Origin: Zygnema cylindricum
Taxonomy: Eukaryota; Streptophyta; Zygnematophyceae; Zygnematales; Zygnemataceae
Assembly: GCA_037447655.1 (NCBI GenBank)
Contig: JBBHKE010000905.1
Span: 216,149-245,837 of the forward strand
Length of the DNA stretch: 29,689 nucleotides
Reading direction: 5' to 3'
The notes under the pieces were generated by a model. It worked only from the letters and a program-made list of their open reading frames with translations, was not told the origin of the DNA and did not search any database. Below are positions 19,301-27,901 of the stretch, piece by piece. Both the position numbers and the translations under genes were made by a program. Position 1 is the stretch's first letter; every line of letters starts with the position of its first letter.

Positions 19301-20724
19301 TCCAATCACACCCATCTCTCCCTACCCTCTCCCTCTCCCACTCCCTTCTCCTCTCCCTCTCCTCTGTCGCTCCTCTCCCTCTCCCTCTGCCTCTGTCACT
19401 CCCTCTCTCCCTGCTCTCCCTCTCCCTCTGCCTCTGTCACTACCTCTCTCCCTGCTCTCCCTCTCCCTCTGCCTCTTCCGAAACTGAATGGAGAGAGGCA
19501 AGACATTTCCATACCGAGGTCTCGAGATAATGAACCAGAACTAAATCCCTCGTGGCAGACGAATCATTCACGACGGACAAGCCTCTGTTAACAAACGAAG
19601 ATAAAAAATGAAGTTAAAAAAAGAAGTTGCAAAAAAAGGTATCTGTTTCCAACTATTCTACGCAAAACAGATTTGTTCTAAAGCATACAAGGGAATCAAA
19701 AGATTGAGTAGAAAATGTTAGAAAGAACGGTATCATAAGACAAGCATTACAAAGTTTTACTTTCCACTTACTTTTTAAAATAATAAATATGTCTATGAAA
19801 TGTTTTATCTCTTTCTCCGGTGGCATAATAGCATTCTATCTGATTCTCTCCAACCTGTCCAGGAAAAAATAAGGAAAAGGAAAAAGAAAAGCAATCAGAA
19901 GAAAATTCTAGCGATGTAGTGATGGAGAAAACCCAAAAAAATCTCATCGAATTTATTACATGAAAATTAAGCACAATATTAAATAATTCAAAAACAGAAA
20001 AATCGTAAGCTTTCCCAAATTAATTCAACTGTTTCCAGTCCCAACCCAATACTTCAAAACCTTTGAGTACTGTGGACCAAATTTAGTATGCCCAAATACA
20101 AATAGTGGCCTGCACAAAATGGTTCAGTCCACTCTAAATCTTGTAGACTGTTAAATACAAAACCTGCCTGGAAGAGTTGATGAGGTTCTTTTTCCTTTCC
20201 AGTGCTACGCCGATCCTTGTCGCTGTTTTCCTTGACAGTTTTTTTTTTCCAAACATGTCCGTCTTTTCGAAAACGTTTAAGAATTTTTTTATTAATAAGC
20301 AACAGAGTTCCGCCTGTATCACAAACCACCACAAATAGACTTCCTCAGTTCCCTCTCTCCAGTAGAAGTTCTCATTTTATACGTATTGTAGAAACGAGAG
20401 AGCAAGATAAGAATTTTAACAATAGTAGAACAAGAAACAAAAAAAAAACAATAAGCTATAACAGAATAGGAAAAAGAACTTACTTTTTGGCTTTTCAGGA
20501 AATTTTGTCGTTAGTGGAAAGTCTTCTGTCGGACCAATCATCAAGCAGATCCCTACGTCGAAGATTGGCAACAAGTGTGACTTCGCCATTTCCCCAATCC
20601 TCGTAATCTCTGCAGTCTTACCAGAGAGACAGAGGAGAGAAAATTTCCTGAAAGGAGAAACGCCGCCATTACTTGATTCTCCTCTTTTAAAACTCCTACG
20701 AGCTTTAACCCTCGGAGGAGCCAT
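15142..20724 (-). CDS. CG-1 domain transcription factor (CAMTA-like N-terminus), 12 exons, 449 aa
   Basis: Coding exons, 5' to 3': 20484-20724, 20168-20313, 19772-19854, 19515-19584, 19175-19243, 18001-18070, 17459-17533, 17103-17194, 16470-16689, 15902-16032, 15459-15568, 15142-15184. They total 1350 bases and every junction phase agrees, which strongly supports the model. Residues about 65-180 form a CG-1 domain: KPKSGTLLLINKKILKRFRK, DGHVWKKK, PHQLF, IECYYATGE, FHRHIYYF, LVLVHYLET. CG-1 domains bind CGCG-type DNA in the nucleus. Residues 227-240 (DEDWLSDYLSSDW) are acidic and aromatic, like an activation segment. Residues 300-345 carry a basic NLS-like pair (KRKY, KKAK) and a helical stretch. 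The C-terminus (357-449) is unfamiliar. IPT, ankyrin and IQ parts of CAMTA, typically about 1000 residues, are not visible. The start is chosen from a good ATGG context about 80 bp below a TATA box. Weakest points: exon 1 before residue 60, and the GC donor of intron 2. Confidence 0.85.
17700..17880. repeat. Imperfect local duplication in intron 6
   Basis: GGTAGACT(A/G)TTTCAGATAGCCCT is present at about 17704 and 17821, and AACTGAAAATGCTCCATG at about 17783 and 17857. Spacing differs (117 and about 74), so the copies carry an internal deletion. Confidence 0.75.
18071..19174 (-). other. Intron 5 of the CG-1 gene, with a GTAC-dense block
   Basis: This is the longest intron of the gene (1104 bp). 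It runs from GTACTGAT to TTATCAG. Positions 18800-18975 are packed with GTAC and ACTAGT words and contain a repeated stretch (TCCAGATTAG(C/A)GACTACTTT at about 18871 and 18970). No exon was found inside that fits phase 0 to phase 0. Confidence 0.7.
19313..19475. repeat. CTCCCT-type microsatellite in intron 4
   Basis: Repeated CCCTCTCCCTCTGCCTCTGTCACT-like units make a pyrimidine-rich tract on the plus strand (purine-rich in the transcript). Related short tracts occur at 17907-17932, 2213-2272 and 21441-21600. I read the open frames through it as artefacts. Confidence 0.85.
19515..20530 (-). other. CG-1 DNA-binding domain spread over exons 1-4
   Basis: Compared with the CG-1 consensus as I know it, conserved parts are the P-x-S-G turn, the F-R-K-D-G-H-x-W-K-K-K core, T-V-K-E, a CYYA segment, the F-x-R-x-x-Y-Y segment and the closing L-V-L-V-H-Y-L. 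The usual continuous K-D-G-K-x-x-x-E-x-H-x-x-L-K part is altered: an insertion of about 15 polar residues (NSDKDRRSTGKEKE) separates TVKE from PHQLF. The second Arg of the usual R-R-x-Y-W is His and the Trp is Tyr. The region before PTEDFPLTT is poorly conserved. The fold is probably kept, but DNA specificity may differ. Confidence 0.8.
20162..20167 (-). other. GC-type 5' splice site of intron 2
   Basis: Exon 2 is best ended at 20168 before GCAGGT, not GT. This is the only donor that keeps phase 0 and joins PHQLFQ to VGENQIECYY in the CG-1 alignment. The acceptor at 19855-19856 is a normal AG after CCTGGAC. GC-AG introns are a known minor class. Confidence 0.55.
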
Positions 20725-20802
20725 GCCTCGATCCACATAAGGAAGGAACGAGGGACGGAGAGGAGGGAGAGAGAGGGAGAGATAGCTGCCGCCTGAGACT
20801 CT

Positions 20803-20814
20803 CCATATATATAG
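20803..20814 (-). promoter_or_regulatory. TATA box of the CG-1 gene
   Basis: The minus strand reads CTATATATATGG, 80-90 bases upstream of the chosen ATG. A start of transcription near 20775-20785 would give a C/T-rich 5' leader of about 50-60 bases, as is common in plants. Confidence 0.6.
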
Positions 20815-20847
20815 GGAGGCATGTTGCTGCAGTAAAGTGCTTCACCA

Positions 20848-21149
20848 ACGCGGTTCGAAAATCGGACCGTTCATTGAAACACGGTCTTTTCAACGGCGGA
20901 GATGGAACGCTCTCCGACCACGTAAATGTGATCGATCTGCGGCTCAGATTCGCAGAACGACTGGAAACGACGCATCTCGTCACTCCGTACACGCGACATA
21001 AACGCGTAGAGCATACGCGGTTCCATGTCCCCGCAAAAGTACAGTACTGGACTGTACGAACCACGTGGCATCCCAGCGATACCCTACAGTACATACCATA
21101 AAAGTATGAAACGTACCAGTATCCATAAACGTACGGATAAAGTACGCGG
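20848..21149. promoter_or_regulatory. Cluster of CGCG boxes and one G-box upstream of the CG-1 gene
   Basis: ACGCGG or ACGCGT, matching the known CG-1/CAMTA target (A/C/G)CGCG(C/G/T), occurs at 20848-20853, 21002-21007, 21015-21020 and 21144-21149. A CCACGTGG palindrome (G-box) is at 21061-21068. All lie within about 370 bp upstream of the expected transcription start. Self-regulation is an inference. Confidence 0.45.
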
Positions 21150-21640
21150 TCCCACGTTTCGGCGATTCTAAAGAGGCGGAGGCGATTCGTCCCGATTTCA
21201 TAATTTGCGTCGAGCCGGACGACTATCCTGTACGGACCAAGCTTTCGCTTCGAACGTCGACCGATTCCAAGCGTCGATCTTCGCTTCGATCCGACGGCGC
21301 TTCAGCGTGCGCCACGGATGCGCCGGAAGTGGCGCAGATTCTGACTGCGCCATAGGCAGTGGGGATTGGCCGGCGAGTCCTCCCGCAAATAGTGTGGACC
21401 GACTGCAACTGAGGATGCAGGCGGCGGCAGGTACGCGGCATAGGGAGGGAGGGAGAGAGAGGGAGAGGGGGAGAATTGGAGGAGAGGACGACCATCGGCG
21501 CCATGGGAGGGGGGGGGAGGGGAGGGGAGGGGAGGGGGGGAGGGGGAGGGAAGGAGGAGGGGGGAGGGAGGTAGAGGGTAAGGAGGGAGAGAGAGGGAGG
21601 GTGACCGGTCGACAGGAATGAATGGAATGGATCAAATAGG
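21150..21640. other. GC-rich region with GA microsatellite; possible divergent 5' exon
   Basis: Unlike the rest of the window this stretch is GC-rich and CpG-rich (21200-21440). On the plus strand ATGCAGGCGGCGGCAG ends in a good donor (GTACGC at about 21431), the sort of sequence seen at a first exon. A purine-rich GGGGA/GGGA tract follows (21441-21600). I found no downstream exon, so a divergent gene is only a possibility. Confidence 0.25.
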
Positions 21641-21841
21641 ATACATGATTTTATTTTTTCCTTGACGTTAATTAAGGTACCGTACAAAATAGCGTAAAGC
21701 CCGAAAGTAGATAGTGTTGTGTACGGTCGATATCAGACCGTACATAAATGTACCTTTTAAGGTGAAAATCTACAAAAAATGAATTAAATCAGACGCGCAC
21801 GCATAGGAACGTGCGCTCAAAAAAACGGGATTAGTCTGACA

Positions 21842-22326
21842 CGTAAACCACACCGTCGATCGTATTTAGCGTGTATGTTTTTTTTCGCCACTGAAAACAT
21901 CTTATCTTCGTACACATTTGTCCAATTTTCAATTTAAGACCGCCATTCGTAAGCTGAGAATACAACCTTTCAATCCCAACCGTCAGATCCACAGTCCGAC
22001 ATGTATGTACGGAGAAAAGATGTTTCAAGAGACCAAAAAAACATACACGCTAAATACGATCGACGGTGTAGTTTAGCATGTACGGATTTTATAATTCGCG
22101 ACGGCGTACGATTTCTTATACTTTGTACGGTACAAATATTAATGTATATAATCGTACGGCGAAAATTTCATTTTTGCTGTTCCCAAATTAGCATAAACGC
22201 CGAAATTAGAATACACCTTTTTTTTTTTAAAATCAAATTCTTAATTAGCATCAATTACGGTAAATTTTCTTCAGCACTATTTAAACTTTGACACTAATAA
22301 GTAATAACGATTCGCGGTGTAGCGAG
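21842..22326. mobile_element. TIR element(s) of the CTACACCGCGAATCG family with an internal foldback
   Basis: The segment 21847-21915 (CACACCGTCGATCGTATTTA, then GCGTGTATGTTTTTTT) is repeated in inverse at 21995-22065, giving a foldback with arms of about 70 bp. The stretch to 22326 ends in CTTTGACACTAATAAGTAATAACGATTCGCGGTGTAGCG, the right end of the family also seen at 9141-9183. Either one element of about 485 bp or a foldback next to a second element end. Confidence 0.55.
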
Positions 22327-22809
22327 AGCGAGCGACAGGAGAGCAAGATCTTGCATTTGGCAAAATATTTTACTATTTTAGGCGGCTGTTGGGATTTCGC
22401 ACTGAATACCGAAACGTATTACCATACTTGACACGTCAAAACCTCTTTAAAACCGTTGAAAGACTTTTAAAGCTGTCTTAACTTGCGTTTTTCTTGGTTT
22501 TTCATGTATTAAGTGTGAGTCTCCATGTACTTGAAACTTCGGGGGATTACTTTGATTTTTAGCGCAGATCCGGCGGACCCGGATTTTAGGTGTCCCTATG
22601 TGTAACAAAAAAAAATGTTACTTAAGGGTGTGACGATTGTATGCGTTGACAATGCCCGTGACAGATGTCAACGTCTACAATTTATGATGACGCACCCGAT
22701 TGTTCAATATTTGTTAGTGACTTCACATAATTTTATGTGACATTTGTAGACATTTACCTTTTCAACCCTTTGTCCTGACGCAGCCTTCCCTAAAAGGTTG
22801 CGTTTCTGG

Positions 22810-23264
22810 TAGTGTTGTGTATCGGTAAAAAACTTATCACGATAACACCGATAGTTATTGGTTATCGAACGGTCAGAGTTACCAATATATTTGTACTTTC
22901 TTTACTTTCAGTCCGGAGTACACGTGGCAGGTTTCCAGTGGATCCCAAGGACAAGAGGGACAAAGTCACGGCGTCGGATGTGAAAGGTACATCGTTTTAA
23001 CTGGAGCCGTACTAAAGTCGTACATATCTAATGTCGGCTACTGTACTTTCGACTTGTATACATGATCTGATTGGTAGGCACCTTAGTAGATAAGGGGTTG
23101 TGAGTAGGGCGCGTTGGGGGAATAACACGTATAGTTGAGTGAACCTGCCGTACATTTATATGTACGGTCCGTACATATATCTCCATACGGATATATCGAT
23201 TATCGGCTACCCGAAAAAGGGCCCATATCGGTTATCGGCAAATCCTTACCAATACACAACACTA
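22810..23264. mobile_element. Non-autonomous hAT element with intact 8-bp target duplication
   Basis: The element begins TAGTGTTGTGTATCGGTAA and ends TTACCAATACACAACACTA. GTTTCTGG lies directly outside both ends (22802-22809 and 23265-23272). An 8-bp duplication with TAGTG..CACTA ends is diagnostic for hAT. It is 455 bp with no transposase. The interior is rich in GTAC and CGATAT/ATCGATTATCG palindromic words. Confidence 0.88.
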
Positions 23265-23539
23265 GTTTCTGGCAATTTCCACGCGCTTTGAATCTCTCTT
23301 CCTATTTGAGAAACCTCTCATATTCAATATAATCACCATAAATTTAAGTTTTCTTTTTTAACTCTTAGTGGATGCATTGATTTTTCCATTATTGTGTACA
23401 AAATTACATATAATAAAGAAAAATAAATAATAATAAAATCATGATAAAATTTTGCCTTTGTCCATGTTAAAAAATATAGCAATGATAATTGTAGGTTTTC
23501 ATTTTTTTAAGGCAAAAAAAAAAAATTGGAATGAAAAAA

Positions 23540-24165
23540 TCCGTACTTGACGAAACGTGACAAAACAAAACAAATTGTGTACTTTGACGGACACAAACGG
23601 ACAAACCATAATAAATAGTGCACCTTTCGTCCGTCGCTTGAATTCGTTTGAAAATTTTGATTTTTTTTTACACCTGCGGACAAAAATACTTTGTTTTAAA
23701 ACACGTTTTCCTTGTGTTTTAAAGAAAGTTTGAAGATGACGTTTTTTGGCGTGGCCAGGGGTTGAATAACACAAGAGGACAAGATGTACATCCTAAATTT
23801 GACAATGATGCAAAATATACTTCTCATTTTTTCTATTTTATGAAATAAATTGTACTCGACGAAACGTGACAAAACAAAACAAATTGTGTACTTGGGCGGA
23901 CGCAAACAGACAAAACATAATAAATAGTGCACCTTTCGTCCGTTGCTTGGATTCGTTTGAAAACTTTGATTTTTTTTTACATGTGCGAACAAAAATACTT
24001 TGTTTTAAAACACACTTTCCTTGTGTTTTTAAAGAAAATTTTGAAGATGACGTTTTTTGGCGTGGCCAGGGGTCGAATATCACAAGACGACAACATGTAG
24101 TACATCCTAAATTTGACGATGACGCAAAATATACTTCTCACTGTTTCTATTTTTTTGTATGGTTG
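23540..24165. repeat. Two-copy tandem repeat, 309-bp unit
   Basis: GACGAAACGTGACAAAACAA starts at 23549 and again at 23858. The copies match along their whole length, through AATAAATAGTGCACCTTTCG and GATGACGTTTTTTGGCGTGG. A third, partial relative lies at 27455-27570. The minus-strand open frames here are repeat shadows. Confidence 0.9.
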
Positions 24166-24247
24166 AAACTTACTCGGTACGAATCTAATTTTTATAGGAA
24201 AACGACAGGGAAAAACCCTTACTTTGGCACATGGAGACACCCTAAGT

Positions 24248-24704
24248 AGTTTTGCGTCGAGTATGACAAACTTTGGAAATTACGAAATGAAAACAAAACA
24301 ATATTTTTTTTCACTTTTGATCTCTTGATTTTTTATATATTTTTTTAGTTTTTCCATTAATGTTATTTCCTCTCATAATTTCTAAAGACTATATTTATAA
24401 TTTGTTCGTATGTCCGTAGAGTGCCTTTAGTTAGGGTTACAATATGGGCAGAAAAATCGAAGCCCTGAAATACAAATAAAATGTTGACGACGTTTAGAGT
24501 TTATACCCTTTTTAACGTTGAACTTGAAAACACGAAGCACAACAATAATTTAGTGCGGAAATTATAACGGCCATCAAAGGCAAAAGACCAAAATCCCAAA
24601 GGACTGAAGTTACTAAACGCTAAACAAGGGTTGTTTAAAAGCCTAAAAATAAAATAAAAAAAGCAATTAGAACCAAACCGAACACGGTGTTGGTCCCCTA
24701 CCGA
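24248..24704. other. No gene seen
   Basis: AT-rich sequence; no splice-supported frame, no repeat that I could recognise. Confidence 0.4.
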
Positions 24705-24926
24705 TCTCGGGTTCTCAAATCCAGATAGAGGATCGAATGTAAGAAATTAGCGTCAATAACTAAATATGTCGAGGTTGACGAACGGGATCTGTTTTTTCCG
24801 TTCATTGGAAAGCTTATGTACGAAAGCAAAAACAACAACGTTGCAAATCGACGATCTGTTGCATATTTTGTAGAATTTTGAAGAGCTCGGTTTTCCGGTG
24901 ACATCGGCAGTATCCACGTTTAGAAG
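24705..24926 (+). pseudogene. Relic of CG-1 gene exon 9
   Basis: The plus strand matches exon 9 of the gene (minus 16470-16689). Shared words are AAATATGYCGAGGTTGACGA, TTGGAAAGCTT, GCAAAAACAA, AATTTTGAAGAGCTCGG and TGACATCGGCA. The copy has a stop in the exon frame (TTTTGTAG, about 24870) and small indels. Just beyond the exon end, a GTAAG donor is interrupted by element C, whose TAA target site is part of that donor. Confidence 0.8.
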
Positions 24927-25735
24927 TAAGGGTGACCTTCCATCAGGCGTTTCCAGTAATCGTACGAACACGTTTACTGGCAGTAATATTTGTAACACCC
25001 TTCCATCAGGGTCGTGCCAGTCAATGAGGTGTTAGATTGCGATTGGTACCACGTAGGACCTGTTGAGCCGCCCGGGAATAATCATCTTTTCCAAAAGGAC
25101 AAAATCGCAGCTGTGTATGTGTACGGGCAGACGCCGATTAAAATATCTAGTAGCGTCACGCTAATGTACAATCTGAACGTTCTTAGGGTTGTTGTGGTAT
25201 CAACGGCCACGAAAACCTTTGCAAAATTAAAGTTTGTACAAATGTCGAAGAATGTACCATTTGTACGTGAATCGTTGTATCGCACATTTATGAAGGAGAC
25301 GTTACAGGATGTCCTACAACCAAGCTTTTTTTGTCGTCGAACAGGCTGGCTATACAACCAAGATTGTTCTGTCGTCGAACAGGCTGGCTTTTATGTCACA
25401 CGGTACACTCCAATTGCCACATGTAAGTTTATTGCTTCACGTCTATCGTGGGTCGACTCTGACTTTACAAGTGGACCAAAACACGCGACCAGTAATCACA
25501 AACTCTCCTCCGAGGACAGTTGGAGGAGACTAGTTGCGTACTGGAAAGAAGAAGCGTTTGCGTCGAAAATTGAAAATCGGACGGTGGTATTTTTCTCCAA
25601 GAAGTCTAGAGAATCTCAACGAATTTTTAGTAAACATCTTTTGTAAAAAAAAAAAAAAAACAGTACGGCCTAGGACGGAAAGGTACTTTCTCCAGTAAAA
25701 AACCCCACTTTTCGCCTGATGGAAGGTCACCCTAA
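24927..25735. mobile_element. Harbinger-like TIR element, copy C
   Basis: The ends GGGTGACCTTCCATCAGGCG and CGCCTGATGGAAGGTCACCC are perfect 20-bp inverted repeats flanked by TAA on both sides. The right subterminal block (CCAGTAAAAAACCCCACTTTT) matches element A. A 210-codon frame at 25014-25646 lies inside, but I see no transposase motif in it. A 39-bp unit with GTCGTCGAACAGGCTGGCT is tandemly doubled at about 25313-25392. Confidence 0.85.
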
Positions 25736-25753
25736 GTTACCCAAAATTTACAA

Positions 25754-26592
25754 TACAATACAGTATTGCAGAGGTCGCAAATGGTCAACCGAAACCCTCA
25801 CCGACCGTTAACCGACCGCCCACGCCGGATCCGAAACGGATTCGGTTGCCAAATTCTGAGGTCCAGGCGGTTGCTGTCGTTTGATTCACAAGAAAAAAAA
25901 AACCAGTCGGTTACAGTCAGTCAATCAAAAAACAAAAAAAAAATGAAAAATTTGTACTGTCCATACAATCCAACATTGTTGTACTTTGTACTCTTTGGTA
26001 TAGTGGAAGTACGTGGCATCATGATTAGCGTCGCAAATCTGACACGTTAGTAACACTATTAATTTCGCAAATCATAGGGAACGCGACAAAGCTTCGCGAA
26101 TTTGACACGGTAGTACACTATTAATTTCGCAAATCTTAAAGAACGCGACAAAGCGTCGCAAACCTGACACGGTAGCACACTATTCATTTCACAAATCTTA
26201 GAGAACGCGACAAAGCGTCGCAAATTTGACACGGTAGTATAATATTCATTTCGCAAATCTTAGAGAACGCGACAAAGCGTCGCAAATCTCGCACGTTAGT
26301 AAACACTATTCATTTTGCAAATCTAAAGGAACGGGACAAATCGTAATATTTTGCTTATTCATACGTCGTACATTAGTTAATTTTGTACTTTTTCAATTAC
26401 GGGCGAGCATTGTTAGTCGCGAGAAATCGAGTTTCAGTTAACTTTTATTTTCGTAAACGCCTATCGGTTAACAATTTTGGAGCGTGACATAACGCGGTCG
26501 GGCGTCGGTTACTCAAATTTTGAAAAAAAAAAACGGTCGGTTTCGGTTATGTAAATTTTTGATTTTTGCGATTTGTGGAGTACTGTATTGTA
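25754..26592. mobile_element. TIR element enclosing a 62-bp satellite
   Basis: The left end TACAATACAGTA, then TCGCAAA, AACCGAAACC and ACCGACCGTTAACCGACCGCC, is mirrored on the right by GGTCGGGCGTCGGTTA, CGGTCGGTTTCGGTTA, TTTGCGA and TACTGTATTGTA. It is about 840 bp with no transposase. No clear target duplication was found. Confidence 0.6.
26030..26345. repeat. 62-bp tandem repeat, five copies
   Basis: ACGCGACAAAGC(G/T)TCGC recurs at 26081, 26143, 26205 and 26267, and as ACGGGACAAA at 26331, with CACTATT(A/C)ATTTCGCAAATC between. Period is 62 bp. Each unit contains CGCAAAT and TTTCGCAAAT words that are nearly palindromic. Confidence 0.92.
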
Positions 26593-26764
26593 CCATGCGA
26601 CGAATAAATACAACATAAAGTTACGATACAATGTGTATACTTCGATACAATAAGATATGACGCTCGGAATGCGTTTTGCCGATGCCGCACCGATGTACAC
26701 TGGGAAATTATCGCGACGTGACAGACGAGAAAAGTCTGAAATCCTACACGAGATTCCCTAAAGT

Positions 26765-27668
26765 TTAAGTTGTGTTCCCATGCAGTCGTAACTTAGTCTT
26801 GCTATTTTGTGATTTAGTGAAGTTTCTCCGTACTACTTTTCACAGTGTCCCTATGTTCGAAAACGAAATCGTTACTTTAATTTGTGACTGTTGTAGACGA
26901 TGACAAAACTCGCGACTATTTTTGAAGGCGACAAAATAACGACGGTTGTAGACGTCTACTATTTGTGACATTGTATATGTTTAGGGTTTTGCGACGTTAT
27001 GAGGTCATGCTCACTTGTGATAACGTCACCGACATCGATTAAAGAACTTTCGGCCATGGCTTTCCGGATTCGTTTTTTCAACTTTTCTCACTCGGCTTGC
27101 CATGAAAATATACCCGAAGAAGATATTCAAAAAAATTGTTTTCCAAAGCTCTTTCATTGCATACCGATATTGTCATATTTTGCTCCAAAAAATGAGAAAT
27201 ATAACTGATAGTGTGAGAGGGAGAGGGAGGAAAGGGTCTTCACGGACTTCGCTTTTGCGAAATGGCATCCGTTGCTCGAGACCCGTCCGCGGCCCTTGTA
27301 TGGAAAACAGTCCGTATAGGCTGCAATTTTTTTGTTGTGTGTACTTCGGGTATTGTGAAAATGTTTTGAAAGTTTACAACAAGTGTAAAAACATAATATT
27401 ATTCGTTGGTGAACCAATACTTTAAATAAAATCGACTCGCGAGTCGTTTTCACATAAAGTTTGAAGATGACGTTTCTTGACGTCGCAGTGGCCCGAAAAG
27501 AGCAGAACGACAAGCTGTAGTACATTCTAAGTTTCAAAATGACGCAAATTGTACTTTGGTTTTTTCGCATTTTTTTTGTACGGCAAAAGATTTTCTCGCT
27601 GCAAGCTCTGTTTTGGACAACAAAGACAACAAAAACCCCTTACTTTATCATATGGAATACAACCTTAA
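26765..27668. mobile_element. TIR element related to 22509-24247
   Basis: The left end TTAAGTTGTGTTCCCATG mirrors the right end CATATGGAATACAACCTTAA. Internal homology with the element at 22509-24247 is noted there. It encodes nothing recognisable. The ends are imperfect, so limits are provisional. Confidence 0.5.
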
Positions 27669-27851
27669 TCTCCGGACAGTGAACCCTTCGAGCGGGCGGA
27701 CCGGCGGGATGCCATAACCTGGCATTAAATCTATTGGAGGGTTTGAGTTTGTACTTTTATTGGTGCGTTTCCGTCACCGAAAGAGTGTGTTTAGTGTTTA
27801 CAGGATCACGTATCTTTAGTTTACCGTATTGCTATATCATATATAATACGT

Positions 27852-27901
<50 letters not shown>

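Larger units (their letters stand above)
22509..24247. mobile_element. Decayed TIR element carrying a nested hAT and a 309-bp duplication
   Basis: The proposed left end TTAAGTGTGAGTCTCCATGT mirrors the right end ACATGGAGACACCCTAAG. The interior shares two blocks with 26765-27668: GTGTCCCTATGT with GTAGAC/GTGACA-rich sequence near the left end, and TTTGAAGATGACGTTT(C/T)TTG near the right end. No coding capacity is seen. Ends are proposed by eye only. Confidence 0.45.

Noticed and set aside
19191-19530. Pro/Leu/Ser-rich frames
   Set aside because: Microsatellite shadows in intron 4 of the CG-1 gene.
21205-21687. Overlapping frames of 138-154 codons on both strands
   Set aside because: They run through a purine-rich microsatellite and give low-complexity RGG/EGG or PPLPS products.
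23499-24249. Several frames on both strands rich in Phe and Lys
   Set aside because: They are shadows of the AT-rich 309-bp tandem repeat.
25014-25646. 210-codon open frame on the plus strand
   Set aside because: It lies wholly inside TIR element C, has no recognisable motif, spans a tandem duplication and a palindrome, and has no equivalent frame in copies A and B.
26030-26345. CRISPR-like regular spacing
   Set aside because: Units are contiguous 62-bp tandem repeats without unique spacers, in a eukaryotic transposon.
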